Below are positions 1 to 11,892 of a stretch of DNA of 64,000 nucleotides, piece after piece; positions within the stretch are counted from its first letter, which is position 1, and each line of letters starts with the position of its first letter. The position numbers and the translations under genes are program-made. Source of the stretch: Rhodocollybia butyracea. Taxonomy: Eukaryota; Basidiomycota; Agaricomycetes; Agaricales; Omphalotaceae. Under the pieces are notes generated by a model, which worked only from the letters and a program-made list of their open reading frames with translations, searched no databases and was not told the DNA's origin. The DNA lies in NCBI GenBank assembly GCA_015501585.1, contig JADNRY010000157.1, forward strand, positions 1 through 64,000, in the 5' to 3' direction.

Positions 1-105
1 TTCAAAAGACTACAAATAGATTACAAGCAGGAAAACACAAGGAGGATGGTCTACAAATAGGCAACAGATAGGTTACCACCAAGGCTATACACGATAGGCT
101 ACTAG

Positions 106-433
106 GGATGGACATGAGTCCAGATCCCGGTAAACCCGGACCCACTGCACAGGTACCTGCACCCAAAAAAAAACAACCTGTGACCTGACCGGACCCTGGG
201 AAACGGGTATCTGGATCGCCGGATCGGCCATGCAGGTCAACCTGCAGGTATTTGTAGGTATTTGTACTTAAAATATACTACTTTATAGGTCTGAAAATCC
301 CCAAGGGCTGACCTGTGACCTGACCCGCACCTGTGGGAACAGGTACCTGGATCAGCCAGATCCAGGTCAGGGCGGGTATTTCCACAGGTTAAACCAAGTG
401 GGTCACCTGTAAAGAGCTGGACTTGTGTCCATC
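106..433. mobile_element. Nested inverted-repeat element, GGATGGACATGAGTCC family, copy 1
   Basis: A non-minisatellite block interrupts the 11-bp array. It begins with GGATGGACATGAGTCCAGA and ends with the inverted, slightly diverged GGACTTGTGTCCATC. The interior is rich in short palindromic words such as ACCTGTGACCTGACC and GGTACCTG. Related ends occur near 1011-1114 and at 27908 and 28577. No coding capacity. Probably a non-autonomous DNA element; the superfamily cannot be assigned. Confidence 0.6.
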
Positions 434-1010
434 TTTATAGGCTACAGATAGATTAAAAGTAGGCAACACCGGGCACAGATAGGCTATGGATGGGCTACAG
501 ATATCTACTCGGAGGTACAAATAGGCTACAGAATAGACTACAGATTAGATTTACAAGCTGCTGCAACAAGCAGGCAACACAAAGGCTACAGATAGGTTAC
601 AAGTAGGCAACTCCAAGGCTACAAATAGATAGATTACAAGCAGGCAACACCAAGGCTATAAATTTGCTATAGATAGGCTACAGATGAATTACAAGTAGGC
701 AACAAACCAAAGGTACATATAGGCTTGCATGGTCTACAGATATGCTACTCCAAGGTGACAAATAGGCAACAAATAGGTTGCACCAAGGCTAAAAATATAC
801 TACAGATAGGCTACAGATAGATTACAAGTAGGCAACACCAGGGGCACAGATAGGCTTATGGATGGGCTACAGATAGGCTACTCCAAGGCTACAAATAGGC
901 TACAGATAGGCTACAGATAGGTTACATCCAAGGGTACAAAAAAACAAGCAGGCAAGCACAAAAGCTACAGATAGGTTACAAGTAGGCAACATCAAGCTAC
1001 AAATAGGCTT

Positions 1011-1114
1011 ACATGGGAATGGGTACCTGGATCCTGTGGATCCGGGTCAGACAGGCATTCCCATGTGTTGAATCCACGGGTCACCTGTTAGGACCTAGAC
1101 TCATGTCCATCCTT
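1011..1114. mobile_element. Partial copy of the GGATGGACATGAGTCC family
   Basis: A block of about 100 bp inside the left arm contains GGGAATGGGTACCTGGATCC and ends with GACTCATGTCCATCC, the family terminus. The opposite terminus is missing, so it is a fragment. Its mirror copy is near 8052-8156. Confidence 0.5.
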
Positions 1115-1373
1115 AGCTATAGATAGGCTACAGATAGGCTACTGTGAGGTTACAAATAGACAACAGATTGGTCACATCAAGGGTACAGACAGGCTACAGA
1201 TAGATTACAAGCAGGCAACACCAAGGCTACAAATAGGCTATAGATAGGCTACAGATAGATTACAAGTAGGGCAACACAGGGCCCAGGGGTACAGACAGGC
1301 TACTCGAGGCCACAAATAGGCAACAGATAGGTTACAAATAGACTATAGAGCACTCAACAGGCTACAGATAGGC

Positions 1374-1631
1374 TACTCTATGATTATGACCATACACTTG
1401 CGGGGTCAAGGTGTTATGCATTGTTTTTCTTGAGCATTATGCTCAGAGGCCGCCATTATGCATTAACCATAGCACTATATGTGTAAATGAATAAGCGGGC
1501 CAAACGCCCGCCAGCAAGATTTGTGATGTTTCAATGCTTAGAGCCTCATGTTATGTGTTACGCATTGCAAAATCCCCATGCTTGGGGTCCTGTTACACAT
1601 TATGGGAGCATCCGGTCATAATTATACAGTA
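1374..1631. mobile_element. Nested TIR element with GATTATGACC / GGTCATAATTATACAGTA ends
   Basis: A unique block in the 11-bp array starts with TACTCTATGATTATGACC and ends with GGTCATAATTATACAGTA, which are imperfect inverted repeats. The interior carries repeated GTTATGCATT- and GTTACGCATT-like words. It belongs to the same loose family as 53864-54257 and the relic at 48655-48756. Mirror copy near 7536-7793. No protein coding is seen. Confidence 0.55.
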
Positions 1632-2246
1632 CTCTGAGCATACAAATAGGCTACAAATAGGTTACATCAAGGGTACAGATAGGCTATAGGTAGTCTAGTA
1701 GGCAAAACCAGGGATACAAATAGGCTATGAATGGTCTGCAGATAGGCTACAGATTGGTCACATCAAGGGTACAGACAGGTTACAGATAGATTACAAGTAG
1801 GCAGCACTAGGGGTACAGATAGGCTACTCCGAGGCTACAAATAGGCAACAGATAGGTTACAAATAGACTATAGATATGGATGGGCTATAGATAGGCCACT
1901 CTGAGGCTACAAATAGGCTACAGATAGGCTATAGATATGCTACAGATGGATGGCAAGTAGGCAACACCAGGGGTACAAATTAAAGATTTCCACAACTCCA
2001 GGATGCCAGCAGGTACTTGCAAGTATATCAAATGGGCTATGGATGGTCTAAAGATAACCTACTCTGAGGATACAAATAGGCTACAGATATGTTATATCAA
2101 GCATCCAGATAGGCTATAGGTAGGCTACAGATAGATTACAAGTAGGCAACGCCCAGGCTACAAATAGGCTATAGATGGGCTACAGGTAGGCTACTCCAAG
2201 GCTACAAATAAGCTACAGATTGGTTACATTAAGAGTACAAATTAAT

Positions 2247-2780
2247 GATATGCGGGGCTGGGCTGGGCCTCAAGCCCACAGGCCAGGGCCTCCTGAAAGT
2301 AAGGCCCAAGCCCTAGCCAGTTTGTAGGCCTATCCATAGTCTATTCATTGACTATCTGTACCCTCTTTGTAGTCTTGAATATATTTTCAAGGCAGAAAAG
2401 ATGTGGCGGAAAATGTGGTAAAGGCTCATCTTGTTGCTCAAGGGTTTTCACAGGTTCCTGCAGTCAACTATTTTGATATGTATGTACCTGTTGCACACAT
2501 GACTTCTATCTCCTTCATCCCCAGTTTCCATCTGCTGCACAACTGAATCTGGACCTAGTAGATCAAATCCTGTGTATGTCTCAATTTGTACACTGGTATG
2601 TTTTCAAGCCTGACCAAGACATATATGAGCATTTTGTTCAGAAAGAAGCTCTCTAATGTTGAAAGCAACACATGTAATATGCATTATGAAAAAAATTCAC
2701 CATAATGTGAGGGAAGGGGCATCTAACTCTGATGGTGGATTTAAATGCCCATTCCCGGATATAATTGTCTAGTTGCATGA
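2247..2780. other. Unique insert within the left arm
   Basis: About 530 bp without the minisatellite. It opens with a GGGCTGGGCTGGGCC tract and contains a short piece of the minisatellite in reversed orientation near 2330-2373, ending with a TTTGTAGTCTTGA word like the one that ends the right-hand array at 10436. The mirror copy is at about 6387-6920. No convincing gene; the GGGCTGGGC motif recurs reversed at 5544-5566. Confidence 0.5.
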
Positions 2781-3382
2781 TACAAGTAGGCAACACCAAG
2801 GCTACAAATAGACTATAGATAGGCTACAGGATAGATTACAAGGAGGCATTACCAGGGCGCTAAACCAAACCTAACATAGGCAATGCCTAGGCTACAAATA
2901 GACTACTCCAAGGCTACAGATAGGCAACACTAAGGCTACAAGTAGGGTATGGATAGGCTACATGAAGGCTACAGATAGGCTGCAGATAGATTACAAGTAG
3001 GCAACACCAGGGGTACAGATAGGCTATGGAAGGGATACAGGTAAGCTACTCCAAGGCTACAAATATGCAGTAGATAGGCTACGCCAAGGCTAGAAATAGA
3101 GTATAGATAGGCTACAGATAGATTACGGGGTAACACCAAGGGTACAAATAGACTATGGATGGTCACTCTGGGGCTACAGATATATAGGCTACATCAACGG
3201 TACAGATAAGCTACAGATAGACTAGAGATAGATTACAAGGAGGCAGCACCAAGGCTACAAATAGGCTATGGATGGTCTACAGATAGGCTACTCAAAGGCT
3301 ACAAATAGGCCACAGATAGGTTACATCAAGGGTACAGATAGACTACAGATAGATTACAAGGAGGCAACACCAAGGCTACAAA

Positions 3383-3549
3383 TGTTGGATTAGGATTTGT
3401 CATTACAAGCTTGTAATCTAACATAGGTATAAAGCTGTAGTCAGGAGATGCTTCTGCATCCGTTTGTCTCTCTCTTCCAACTGTCATGGAGAGGACAACC
3501 AGAAATACACTCATTGCTGTCGGTTTACCCTCAGGTGCCTATTACAAGA
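3383..3549. mobile_element. Probable solo LTR, TGTTGGATTAGG type
   Basis: A 167-bp block beginning TGTTGGATTAGG interrupts a GGCTACAAATAGG minisatellite unit and is flanked on both sides by ACAAA (3378-3382 and 3550-3554). Removing it with one ACAAA restores the 11-bp array. The TGTTGGA start is common in Copia-type LTRs and TATAAAGC lies inside. The right end reads CAAGA instead of the usual CA, so the LTR assignment is less firm than for the next element. Confidence 0.6.
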
Positions 3550-3680
3550 ACAAATAGGCTATAGAAAGGTTACATATAGATCACAAGTAGGCAACACCAA
3601 GGGAACAAATAGGCTATGGATGGGCCACAGGTAAGCTACGCTAAGGCTACAAATATGCAATAGATAGGTTACACCAAGGC

Positions 3681-3850
3681 TGTTGGAGTCCATCTTATCG
3701 CGTTCCGTACTTAGTATATCTTATCAAGTGCCCCTCACTTACATCTGTTTGCTTCGTCTTTTATCGTTCCTCAGTCTTTGACCACATTATTGTGTGATCT
3801 ACTGAGGTCTGATTGTATTCTGTTTTGTTGTCTAGATATCCACCTCAACA
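3681..3850. mobile_element. Solo LTR with 5-bp target duplication AAGGC
   Basis: A 170-bp block starts TGTTGGAGTCC and ends CCACCTCAACA. It is flanked by AAGGC on the left (3676-3680) and right (3851-3855), and excision restores the minisatellite phase. TGTTG...CAACA ends plus a 5-bp duplication are the hallmark of an LTR retrotransposon reduced to a solo LTR, probably Copia-like. Confidence 0.8.
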
Positions 3851-3976
3851 AAGGCTAGAAATAGACTATAGATAGGCTACAGATAGATTACGAGGTAACA
3901 CCAAGGGTACAAATAGACTATGGATGGTCTACAGATGGGCTACTCCAAGGCTACAAATGTGTAACAGGTAGTTACA

Positions 3977-4351
3977 CCAAGGGGTGTGCGAAATTTTTTT
4001 ATTATATATCACCTTGTATTTTAGTCTTAAGGTCAATATACCCCCCCTCCCCTCCCCTTCCTACTATATACGGAACGAGTTTCCCACACCTCATAAGGCA
4101 TTCTCCATCACACTCAAGCCTGAAATGTGTGACACCAGCTCTTTTGCTTGTCTATCCAGCTGACTTAGTAGTATCTTCGATACTGCCGCTGTGAACAAGC
4201 AATGTTCTCAAATAGTGAGCTTGTCTAGGTCAGCCTGTTTGGCCTTACAATTATCTTTGTGTTAGGATATTTTACTGTTAAGGCACTTAGACCCCACCCC
4301 CCCCCCCCTCCCTACCCTATATGACCAAGATGACCGATGAACACCCCTTGG
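3977..4351. mobile_element. Small TIR element with CCAAGGGGTGT ends and homopolymer C tracts
   Basis: The block starts CCAAGGGGTGT and ends with its inverted repeat ACACCCCTTGG. GTTACA occurs directly on both sides (3971-3976 and 4352-4357). The surrounding minisatellite also contains GTTACACC, so the exact duplication length is ambiguous. Inside the ends are C-rich tracts (about 4040-4060 and 4297-4320). Single ends of the same family appear near 33585-33660 and 50998-51080. Non-coding. Confidence 0.6.
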
Positions 4352-5920
4352 GTTACACCAAGGCTACAAATAGACTAGAGATGGGCTACAGATAGATTAC
4401 AAGTAGGCAACACCATGTGTACAAATAGGTTATGGATGGTTGACAGATAGGCTACTCCAAGGCTACCCATATGCCACAGATAGGCTACACCAAGGCTACA
4501 GAAGGCTATAGATAGGCTACAGATAGATTACAAGGAGGCAACACCAAGGGTACAAATAGGCTGTGGATGGTCTACAGATATGCCAGTCCAAGGGTACAAA
4601 TAAGCAACAGATCAAGGTGTCCGGACCGAAAAATCCCATACCAGGGGTAAGGAGGGAGGGCCCTTGGAGAGGTCTGAATTTTTTTTTTCTTTTTGACCCA
4701 CCCCAAACCTACCCTCAAATTAACTTTTTTATCAAAAGATGTGTATATTTTACACTGTGAACACTATATGGTCAGTGCAGTGCCTTTGGAACCTTGCCAG
4801 CTGCCTCAGTGAGGCCAGTCACACAGTTTGACATCATCAATCCTAGATGAAAGATATCATTATAAATATCATATACAGTGTTAGCCACATTGAAAGCTAA
4901 TATATAAAATAGTCTTAAAGCATTTGGGTCAAGGATACAGGTCAGCAAGGATAAGCAAGCAAAGATGACTCATATGTTGCTCATGGATTACCATATAAGA
5001 AACTAACATAACCAAAATATCATGTGGAGGGAGGGAGGGTCCAGGGCGGTGTTGGAGCACGGGTTATAGCAGGCCTTAATGGGCCTTGGGCTCAGGCTTG
5101 AATCCCCCAAGGCCTGAAGCCTGGGGCCAAAGCCTAGGCTTTTCCCAGTCATTATTTGTCCAATGATATCGAGAATTTTACCTTTAGCATGACTATAAAA
5201 CCATACTAAGTGTCAGAGTCTCATTACTACCAAATCTACAACTGCTCATAACCCTCAAACTGTTCACAATTTTTTCACTAAAGCTCTGGAAATGTGGAGA
5301 TATGTCTATCTGCTGACGCAAAGTTACACAATCTTGGTGTATTCTAGTACTTAGATATACAGTCATTAAGGATGCATGGGGGTGAAGGTAGTTGAATATG
5401 TACTGGGATTAATGTATATAGAGGGCCAAAAAGTTCACAGAACAAGTAAAATTATTGCACCTTCATTGCCTGGGCTTGGGCTTTGGACTTGGGCCTTACT
5501 TTCAGGAGGCCCTGGCCCACTAAAGCCTGGCCTGGCCTGTGGGCTTGAGGCCCAGCCCAGCCCCATGTCACACTTATGGACTTTTCCAATAATGTAAGGA
5601 CCAGGCAAGCACATTATCAGTGGACCATAAAATGTGTGGTGCACAGGCCCTGAGGACTAGTAGTAGTAACGTGAATTCAAGTAAGGGTACGGAGGTGTGT
5701 AGTGAGGCGGAGGTAAGTATGGAAAGTGACTGTATGAAGGAGGAGGAGGCTGAAATGGAGCTTGGGGAGGGGACAAGTACCAGTAGGGTGAATGAGAATA
5801 AGGAGAGTAACGGGAGTGACTAGAAGAGTGGCTTCTGTGACTGTAATTCCGAGGCGCACTAGGAAGCGTGGGAACGGCGTAGTCGGAGGCGTAACAATGA
5901 AAATGAATTGAATATGGAAA

Positions 5921-8900
5921 CTGCCTCCTTGTAATCTATCTCTAGTCTATCTGTAGCTTATCTGTACCGTTGATGTAGCCTATATATCTGTAGCCCCAGA
6001 GTGACCATCCATAGTCTATTTGTACCCTTGGTGTTACCCCGTAATCTATCTGTAGCCTATCTATACTCTATTTCTAGCCTTGGCGTAGCCTATCTACTGC
6101 ATATTTGTAGCCTTGGAGTAGCTTACCTGTATCCCTTCCATAGCCTATCTGTACCCCTGGTGTTGCCTACTTGTAATCTATCTGCAGCCTATCTGTAGCC
6201 TTCATGTAGCCTATCCATACCCTACTTGTAGCCTTAGTGTTGCCTATCTGTAGCCTTGGAGTAGTCTATTTGTAGCCTAGGCATTGCCTATGTTAGGTTT
6301 GGTTTAGCGCCCTGGTAATGCCTCCTTGTAATCTATCCTGTAGCCTATCTATAGTCTATTTGTAGCCTTGGTGTTGCCTACTTGTATCATGCAACTAGAC
6401 AATTATATCCGGGAATGGGCATTTAAATCCACCATCAGAGTTAGATGCCCCTTCCCTCACATTATGGTGAATTTTTTTCATAATGCATATTACATGTGTT
6501 GCTTTCAACATTAGAGAGCTTCTTTCTGAACAAAATGCTCATATATGTCTTGGTCAGGCTTGAAAACATACCAGTGTACAAATTGAGACATACACAGGAT
6601 TTGATCTACTAGGTCCAGATTCAGTTGTGCAGCAGATGGAAACTGGGGATGAAGGAGATAGAAGTCATGTGTGCAACAGGTACATACATATCAAAATAGT
6701 TGACTGCAGGAACCTGTGAAAACCCTTGAGCAACAAGATGAGCCTTTACCACATTTTCCGCCACATCTTTTCTGCCTTGAAAATATATTCAAGACTACAA
6801 AGAGGGTACAGATAGTCAATGAATAGACTATGGATAGGCCTACAAACTGGCTAGGGCTTGGGCCTTACTTTCAGGAGGCCCTGGCCTGTGGGCTTGAGGC
6901 CCAGCCCAGCCCCGCATATCATTAATTTGTACTCTTAATGTAACCAATCTGTAGCTTATTTGTAGCCTTGGAGTAGCCTACCTGTAGCCCATCTATAGCC
7001 TATTTGTAGCCTGGGCGTTGCCTACTTGTAATCTATCTGTAGCCTACCTATAGCCTATCTGGATGCTTGATATAACATATCTGTAGCCTATTTGTATCCT
7101 CAGAGTAGGTTATCTTTAGACCATCCATAGCCCATTTGATATACTTGCAAGTACCTGCTGGCATCCTGGAGTTGTGGAAATCTTTAATTTGTACCCCTGG
7201 TGTTGCCTACTTGCCATCCATCTGTAGCATATCTATAGCCTATCTGTAGCCTATTTGTAGCCTCAGAGTGGCCTATCTATAGCCCATCCATATCTATAGT
7301 CTATTTGTAACCTATCTGTTGCCTATTTGTAGCCTCGGAGTAGCCTATCTGTACCCCTAGTGCTGCCTACTTGTAATCTATCTGTAACCTGTCTGTACCC
7401 TTGATGTGACCAATCTGTAGCCTATCTGCAGACCATTCATAGCCTATTTGTATCCCTGGTTTTGCCTACTAGACTACCTATAGCCTATCTGTACCCTTGA
7501 TGTAACCTATTTGTAGCCTATTTGTATGCTCAGAGTACTGTATAATTATGACCGGATGCTCCCATAATGTGTAACAGGACCCCCAAGCATGGGGATTTTG
7601 CAATGCGTAACACATAACATGAGGCTCTAAGCATTGAAACATCACAAATCTTGCTGGCGGGCGTTTGGCCCGCTTATTCATTTACACATATAGTGCTATG
7701 GTTAATGCATAATGGCGGCCTCTGAGCATAATGCTCAAGAAAAACAATGCATAACACCTTGACCCCCGCAAGTGTATGGTCATAATCATAGAGTAGCCTA
7801 TCTGTAGCCTGTTGAGTGCTCTATAGTCTATTTGTAACCTATCTGTTGCCTATTTGTGGCCTCGGAGTAGCCTGTCTGTACCCCTGGGCCCTGGTGTTGC
7901 CTACTTGTAATCTATCTGTAGCCTATCTATAGCCTATTTGTAGCCTTGGTGTTGCCTGCTTGTAATCTATCTGTAGCCTGTCTGTACCCTTGATGTGACC
8001 AATCTGTTGTCTATTTGTAACCTCACAGTAGCCTATCTGTAGCCTATCTATAGCTAAGGATGGACATGAGTCTAGGTCCTAACAGGTGACCCGTGGATTC
8101 AACACATGGGAATGCCTGTCTGACCCGGATCCACAGGATCCAGGTACCCATTCCCATGTAGCCTATTTGTAGCTCTGATGTTGCCTACTTGTAACCTATC
8201 TGTAGCTTTTGTGCTGCCTGCTTGTTGTACCCTTGATGTAACCTATCTGTAGCCTATCTGTAGCCTATTTGTAGCCTTGGAGTAGCCTATCTGTAGCCCA
8301 TCCATAGCCTATCTGTGCCCTGGTGTTGCCTACTTGTAATCTATCTGTAGCCTATCTGTAGTATATTTTTAGCCTTGGTGCAACCTATTTGTTGCCTATT
8401 TGTCACCTTGGAGTAGCATATCTGTAGACCATGCATAGCCTATATGTACCTTTGGTGTTGCCTACTTGTAATTCATCTGTAGCCTATCTATAGCATATTT
8501 ATAGCCTTGGTGTTGCCTGCTTGTAATCTATCTATTTGTAGCCTTGGAGTTGCCTACTTGTAACCTATCTGTAGCCTTTGTGTTGCCTGCTTGTTGCAGC
8601 AGCTTGTAATCTATCTGTAGTCTATCTGTAGCCTAGCTGTACCCTTGACGTAATCTATCTGTAGCCTATTTGTAGCCTCCGAGTAGCATATCTGTAGCCC
8701 ATCCATAGCCTATCTGTGCCCCAGGTGTTGCCTACTTTTAATCTATCTGTAGCCTATAAAGATGGACACAAGTCCAGCTCTTTACAGGTGACCCACTTGG
8801 TTTAACCTGTGGAAATACCCGCCTGACCTGGATCTGGCTGATCCAGGTACCTGTTCCCACAGGTGCGGGTCAGGTCACAGGTCAGCCCTTGGGGATTTTC

Positions 8901-9190
8901 AGACCTATAAAGTAGTATATTTTAAGTACAAATACCTACAAATACCTGCAGGTTGACCTGCATGGCCCAGATCTGGCGGATCCAGATACCCGTTTCCCAT
9001 GGGTCTGGGTCAGGTCACAGGTTGTTTTTTTTTTGGGTGCAGGTACCTGTGCAGTGGGTCCGGGTTTACCGGGATCTGGACTCATGTCCATCCCTAGTAG
9101 CCTATGTGTAGCCTTGGTGTAACCTATCTGTTGCCTATTTGTAGACCATCCTCCTTGTGTTTCCTGCTTGTAATCTATTTGTAGTCTTTG
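5921..9190. repeat. Right arm of the first long inverted repeat
   Basis: Reverse complement of 1-3246, with units now reading TAGCCTATCTG, TAGCCTATTTG and so on. All nested blocks of the left arm have counterparts here, including the TIR element near 7536-7793 and the GGATGGACATGAGTCC element at 8760-9093. Because insertions are shared by both arms they predate the duplication or have been homogenised between arms. Confidence 0.93.
8760..9093. mobile_element. GGATGGACATGAGTCC family, mirror copy in right arm
   Basis: Begins AGATGGACACAAGTCC and ends GGACTCATGTCCATCC. It is the mirrored counterpart of 106-433, differing by a few substitutions and the length of the A/T run. Confidence 0.6.
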
Positions 9191-10436
9191 AACCCTTTAT
9201 CAGTAGCCTCTCTGTAGCCCCTCCATACCCTATCTGCACCCCTGGTGCTGCCTACTTGTAATCTATCTGTGGTCTATCTATAGTCCATCTGTAGCCTTGT
9301 TGTAGCCTATCTGTAGCCCATCCATAGCCTATTTGTACCCCTGGTGTTGCCCACTTGTAATCTATCTGCAGCCTATCTATAGTCTAATCATTGCCTTGGT
9401 ATTGCCTGGGGGTAATCAATCTGTAGTCTATCTGTAACGTATTTGTAGCCTCAGAGTAGCCTATCTGTAGACCATCCATAGCATATTTGTAGCCTATCTG
9501 TACCCTTCATGTAGCCTATTTATACCCTACTCATAGCCTTGCCTATCTATAGTCTATTTGTAGCTTGGTGTCACCTGTCTGTTGCATATTTGAAGCCTTG
9601 GAGTAGCCTATCTGAAACCTATCCATAGATTATGTGTAGCCCTGGTGTTGCCTACTTGGAATCTATCTGCCAGAGCCTGTCTATAGCCTATTTGTAGCTT
9701 TGGTGTTGCCTCCTTGTAATCTATATGTAGTCTATCTGCAGCCTATTTGTAGCCTTAGAGTAGCCTATCTGTAGACCTTCCATAGACTATTTGTACCCTT
9801 GGTGTTGCCTCCTTGTAATCTATCTGTAGCCTATCTATAGTCTATTTGTAGCCTTGGTGTAACCTATTTATTGCTTATTTGTGGCCTTGGAGTAGCTTTC
9901 CTGTAGCCCATCCATGGCACACTTCAATGTACCCCTGGTCTTGCCTACTTGTAATCTATCTGTAGCCCATCTATAGCCTATTTGTAGCCTTGGTGATGCC
10001 TACTTGTAACCTATCTGTAGCCTATCTATAGTCTATTTATAGCCTTGGTGTCACCTATCTGTTGCATATTTGTTGCCTTTGAGTAGCCTATCTGTCACCC
10101 ATCCATAGCTTATGTGTAGCCCTGGTGTTGCCTACTTGTAATCTATCTGTAGCCTATCTGTAGCCTACCTGTGCCCTTGATGTAACCTATCTGTAGCCTC
10201 AGAGTAGCCTATCTGTATCCCTTCCATGGCCTATGATCTGTACCCCTGATGTTGCCTACTTGTACTCTATTTGTAGCCTATCTGTACCCTTCATGTAGCC
10301 TATCCATACCCTACTCATAGCCTTAGTGTTGCCTATAGGCTGTAGCCTATTTGTAGCCTCAGCATTGCCTATCTGTGCCCTTTGTGTAGCCTATCCATAG
10401 ACTATCTGTACCCTCTTTGTAGTCTTGACTATATTT
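9191..10436. repeat. Further 11-bp minisatellite block, unpaired in this window
   Basis: The array of TAGCCTATCTG-like units continues in the orientation of the right arm and stops abruptly after CTTTGTAGTCTTGA at about 10436. Any partner would lie left of the window. No insertions of note. Confidence 0.9.
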
Positions 10437-11892
10437 TACTTCAACATAATATTCTTGTTTCACTTCAATCTTATAACCATCCTATTTCTATTTATCTTTT
10501 CAAACTTTTCACATTCATTTCCCATTTTCTATACATGCTCTTTCTTATTATTTTGATATGCCTTTAAATATTCTCCATGATATATCCCTCTTGTTTCCAT
10601 AAGTCTTACTTCTCCAATATTAGACCCCAGGTGAACAATCTTGACATCATTAGCTATTCAAAACTTCTCATAACATCCACATTTGCTCTTTGTATGTTTT
10701 CTGTCTGTTCATTCAAATGTCATGAAATAATGATCAATACACCTGAAAGTGCAGTTGTCATAATCCATCAAAATCATCTTGATGCCTTTGTGCTGCCCTA
10801 TACCATAGCTTAACATAACTCTTTCACTATTTCTAGTGTTTGAGCTGCATGTTTTTTTCAATAATGGTGCATCTTCATTCCAAACAGATAAGAAACTTAT
10901 AGGCACCAAATAGGTACAATAGTTCATACATTTATTCACTGTATGTCAGTAATCATGACATTCATATTATGCTAATGACATACCTCATACTTTCTATATA
11001 TCTTTACTAAAACCTGCAACATCTGCAATGGATAAACAGGGACATTCACTTTTCATATACTCATTATAGCTTTATTATTCATAGCATAACTTACATAAAC
11101 CAGCATTCCGTAGTATCAGCATTGCATTACTGAAGATTCATAAAATTATGTTAAACATTATTTATCTTTAGTGTAATTCCAGCATATATTCTCCATGTTC
11201 TGCAATTAATAATGAAGATGTGTTTGCATGATTATGGCTCATTATAGGTAAAAAACTGGAGTATAACTTGAGCAAAATTATAGCATATATATACCATTAC
11301 TTTTTTGCATGTTGCTTATATATATTACAAGCAATGAATGACATATAGGAGCTAGATATCTACATTTGCTAAACATATATATCTCACAATTATGGCACAT
11401 TATATGTAAAAAATCAAAAATCTACTTCTCATAAGTTCAGCAAAATTTATAGCAGACATTTTGCATAACTTTTCCATACATCTTACAATTAATAGAAAAC
11501 ATATATGCATTATTTATATATGTTTGCTCAGCATACATATTTCATAATTCTTGCTCCTTATAAAGAAGAAACCAAAAAGCGACTTCTCATAAGTTCAGCA
11601 AAATTATAGCAGATGTTTTGAATAATGTTTCTGTATGTCTTTTGTATGTAGCACCAGGAATGAGGGATATATAAGCATTATATATTGACTGGAAGCACTA
11701 TGTTTCCACCATATGTTCAGGATGACTTTTGCCCCTTATACATATTTAATTGTAAATCTATATGTCTCAGCTTTAACATGATTTTACAATGTTTTCAATG
11801 AAAGCATTAGAAAATATGTGAATCCCACTTGGTGAGATTTTCACATTTGTTCAACATATATCATGGCAAATCACGTGAACCTGCATCCAGTG
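10437..11892. repeat. AT-rich region with diverged repeats of about 160 bp
   Basis: Strongly AT-rich DNA without genes. Similar blocks start near 11218, 11370, 11520 and perhaps 11700: a TTTGC...CAT word, then CTCATTATAGGTAAAAAAC, CACATTATATGTAAAAAATC or CTCCTTATAAAGAAGAAACC, then CTTCTCATAAGTTCAGCAAA and ATTATAGCA. The spacing is roughly 150-165 bp. The copies are well diverged. Short open frames at 10382-10939 have no domain. Confidence 0.5.

Larger units (their letters stand above)
1..3246. repeat. Left arm of a long inverted repeat made of an 11-bp minisatellite
   Basis: This stretch is a degenerate tandem array of 11-bp units such as GGCTACAGATA, GGCTACAAATA, GATTACAAGTA and GGCAACACCAA. 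It is the reverse complement of 5921-9190: position x pairs with about 9167 minus x. The match starts at the window edge, so the true outer end of the arm is not visible. The arms are not identical; scattered substitutions and single-base indels separate them (for example in 200-240 against 8935-8975), so this is not a simple assembly mirror. Open frames of 60-70 codons in the array are by-products of the 33-bp (3 x 11) periodicity and are not called as genes. Confidence 0.93.
3247..5920. other. Spacer between the arms of the first inverted repeat
   Basis: The first half (to about 4620) is more of the 11-bp array, interrupted by two LTR-like insertions and one TIR element that are annotated separately. 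The second half (4620-5920) is mostly unique DNA with a GGCC-rich imperfectly palindromic patch at about 5055-5567. Short open frames here (for example 5620-5823) have no recognisable domain. Confidence 0.7.

Noticed and set aside
3246..5921. 3247-5920 as cargo of a transposon bounded by the inverted arms
   Set aside because: The spacer is largely the same minisatellite with unrelated insertions; no transposase or other coherent cargo.
2969..6198. Identical 65-codon frames at 2969-3166 (minus) and 6001-6198 (plus)
   Set aside because: Translation of the 11-bp minisatellite in mirrored arms; VAYLYP-type repeats follow from the 33-bp period, with no gene features.
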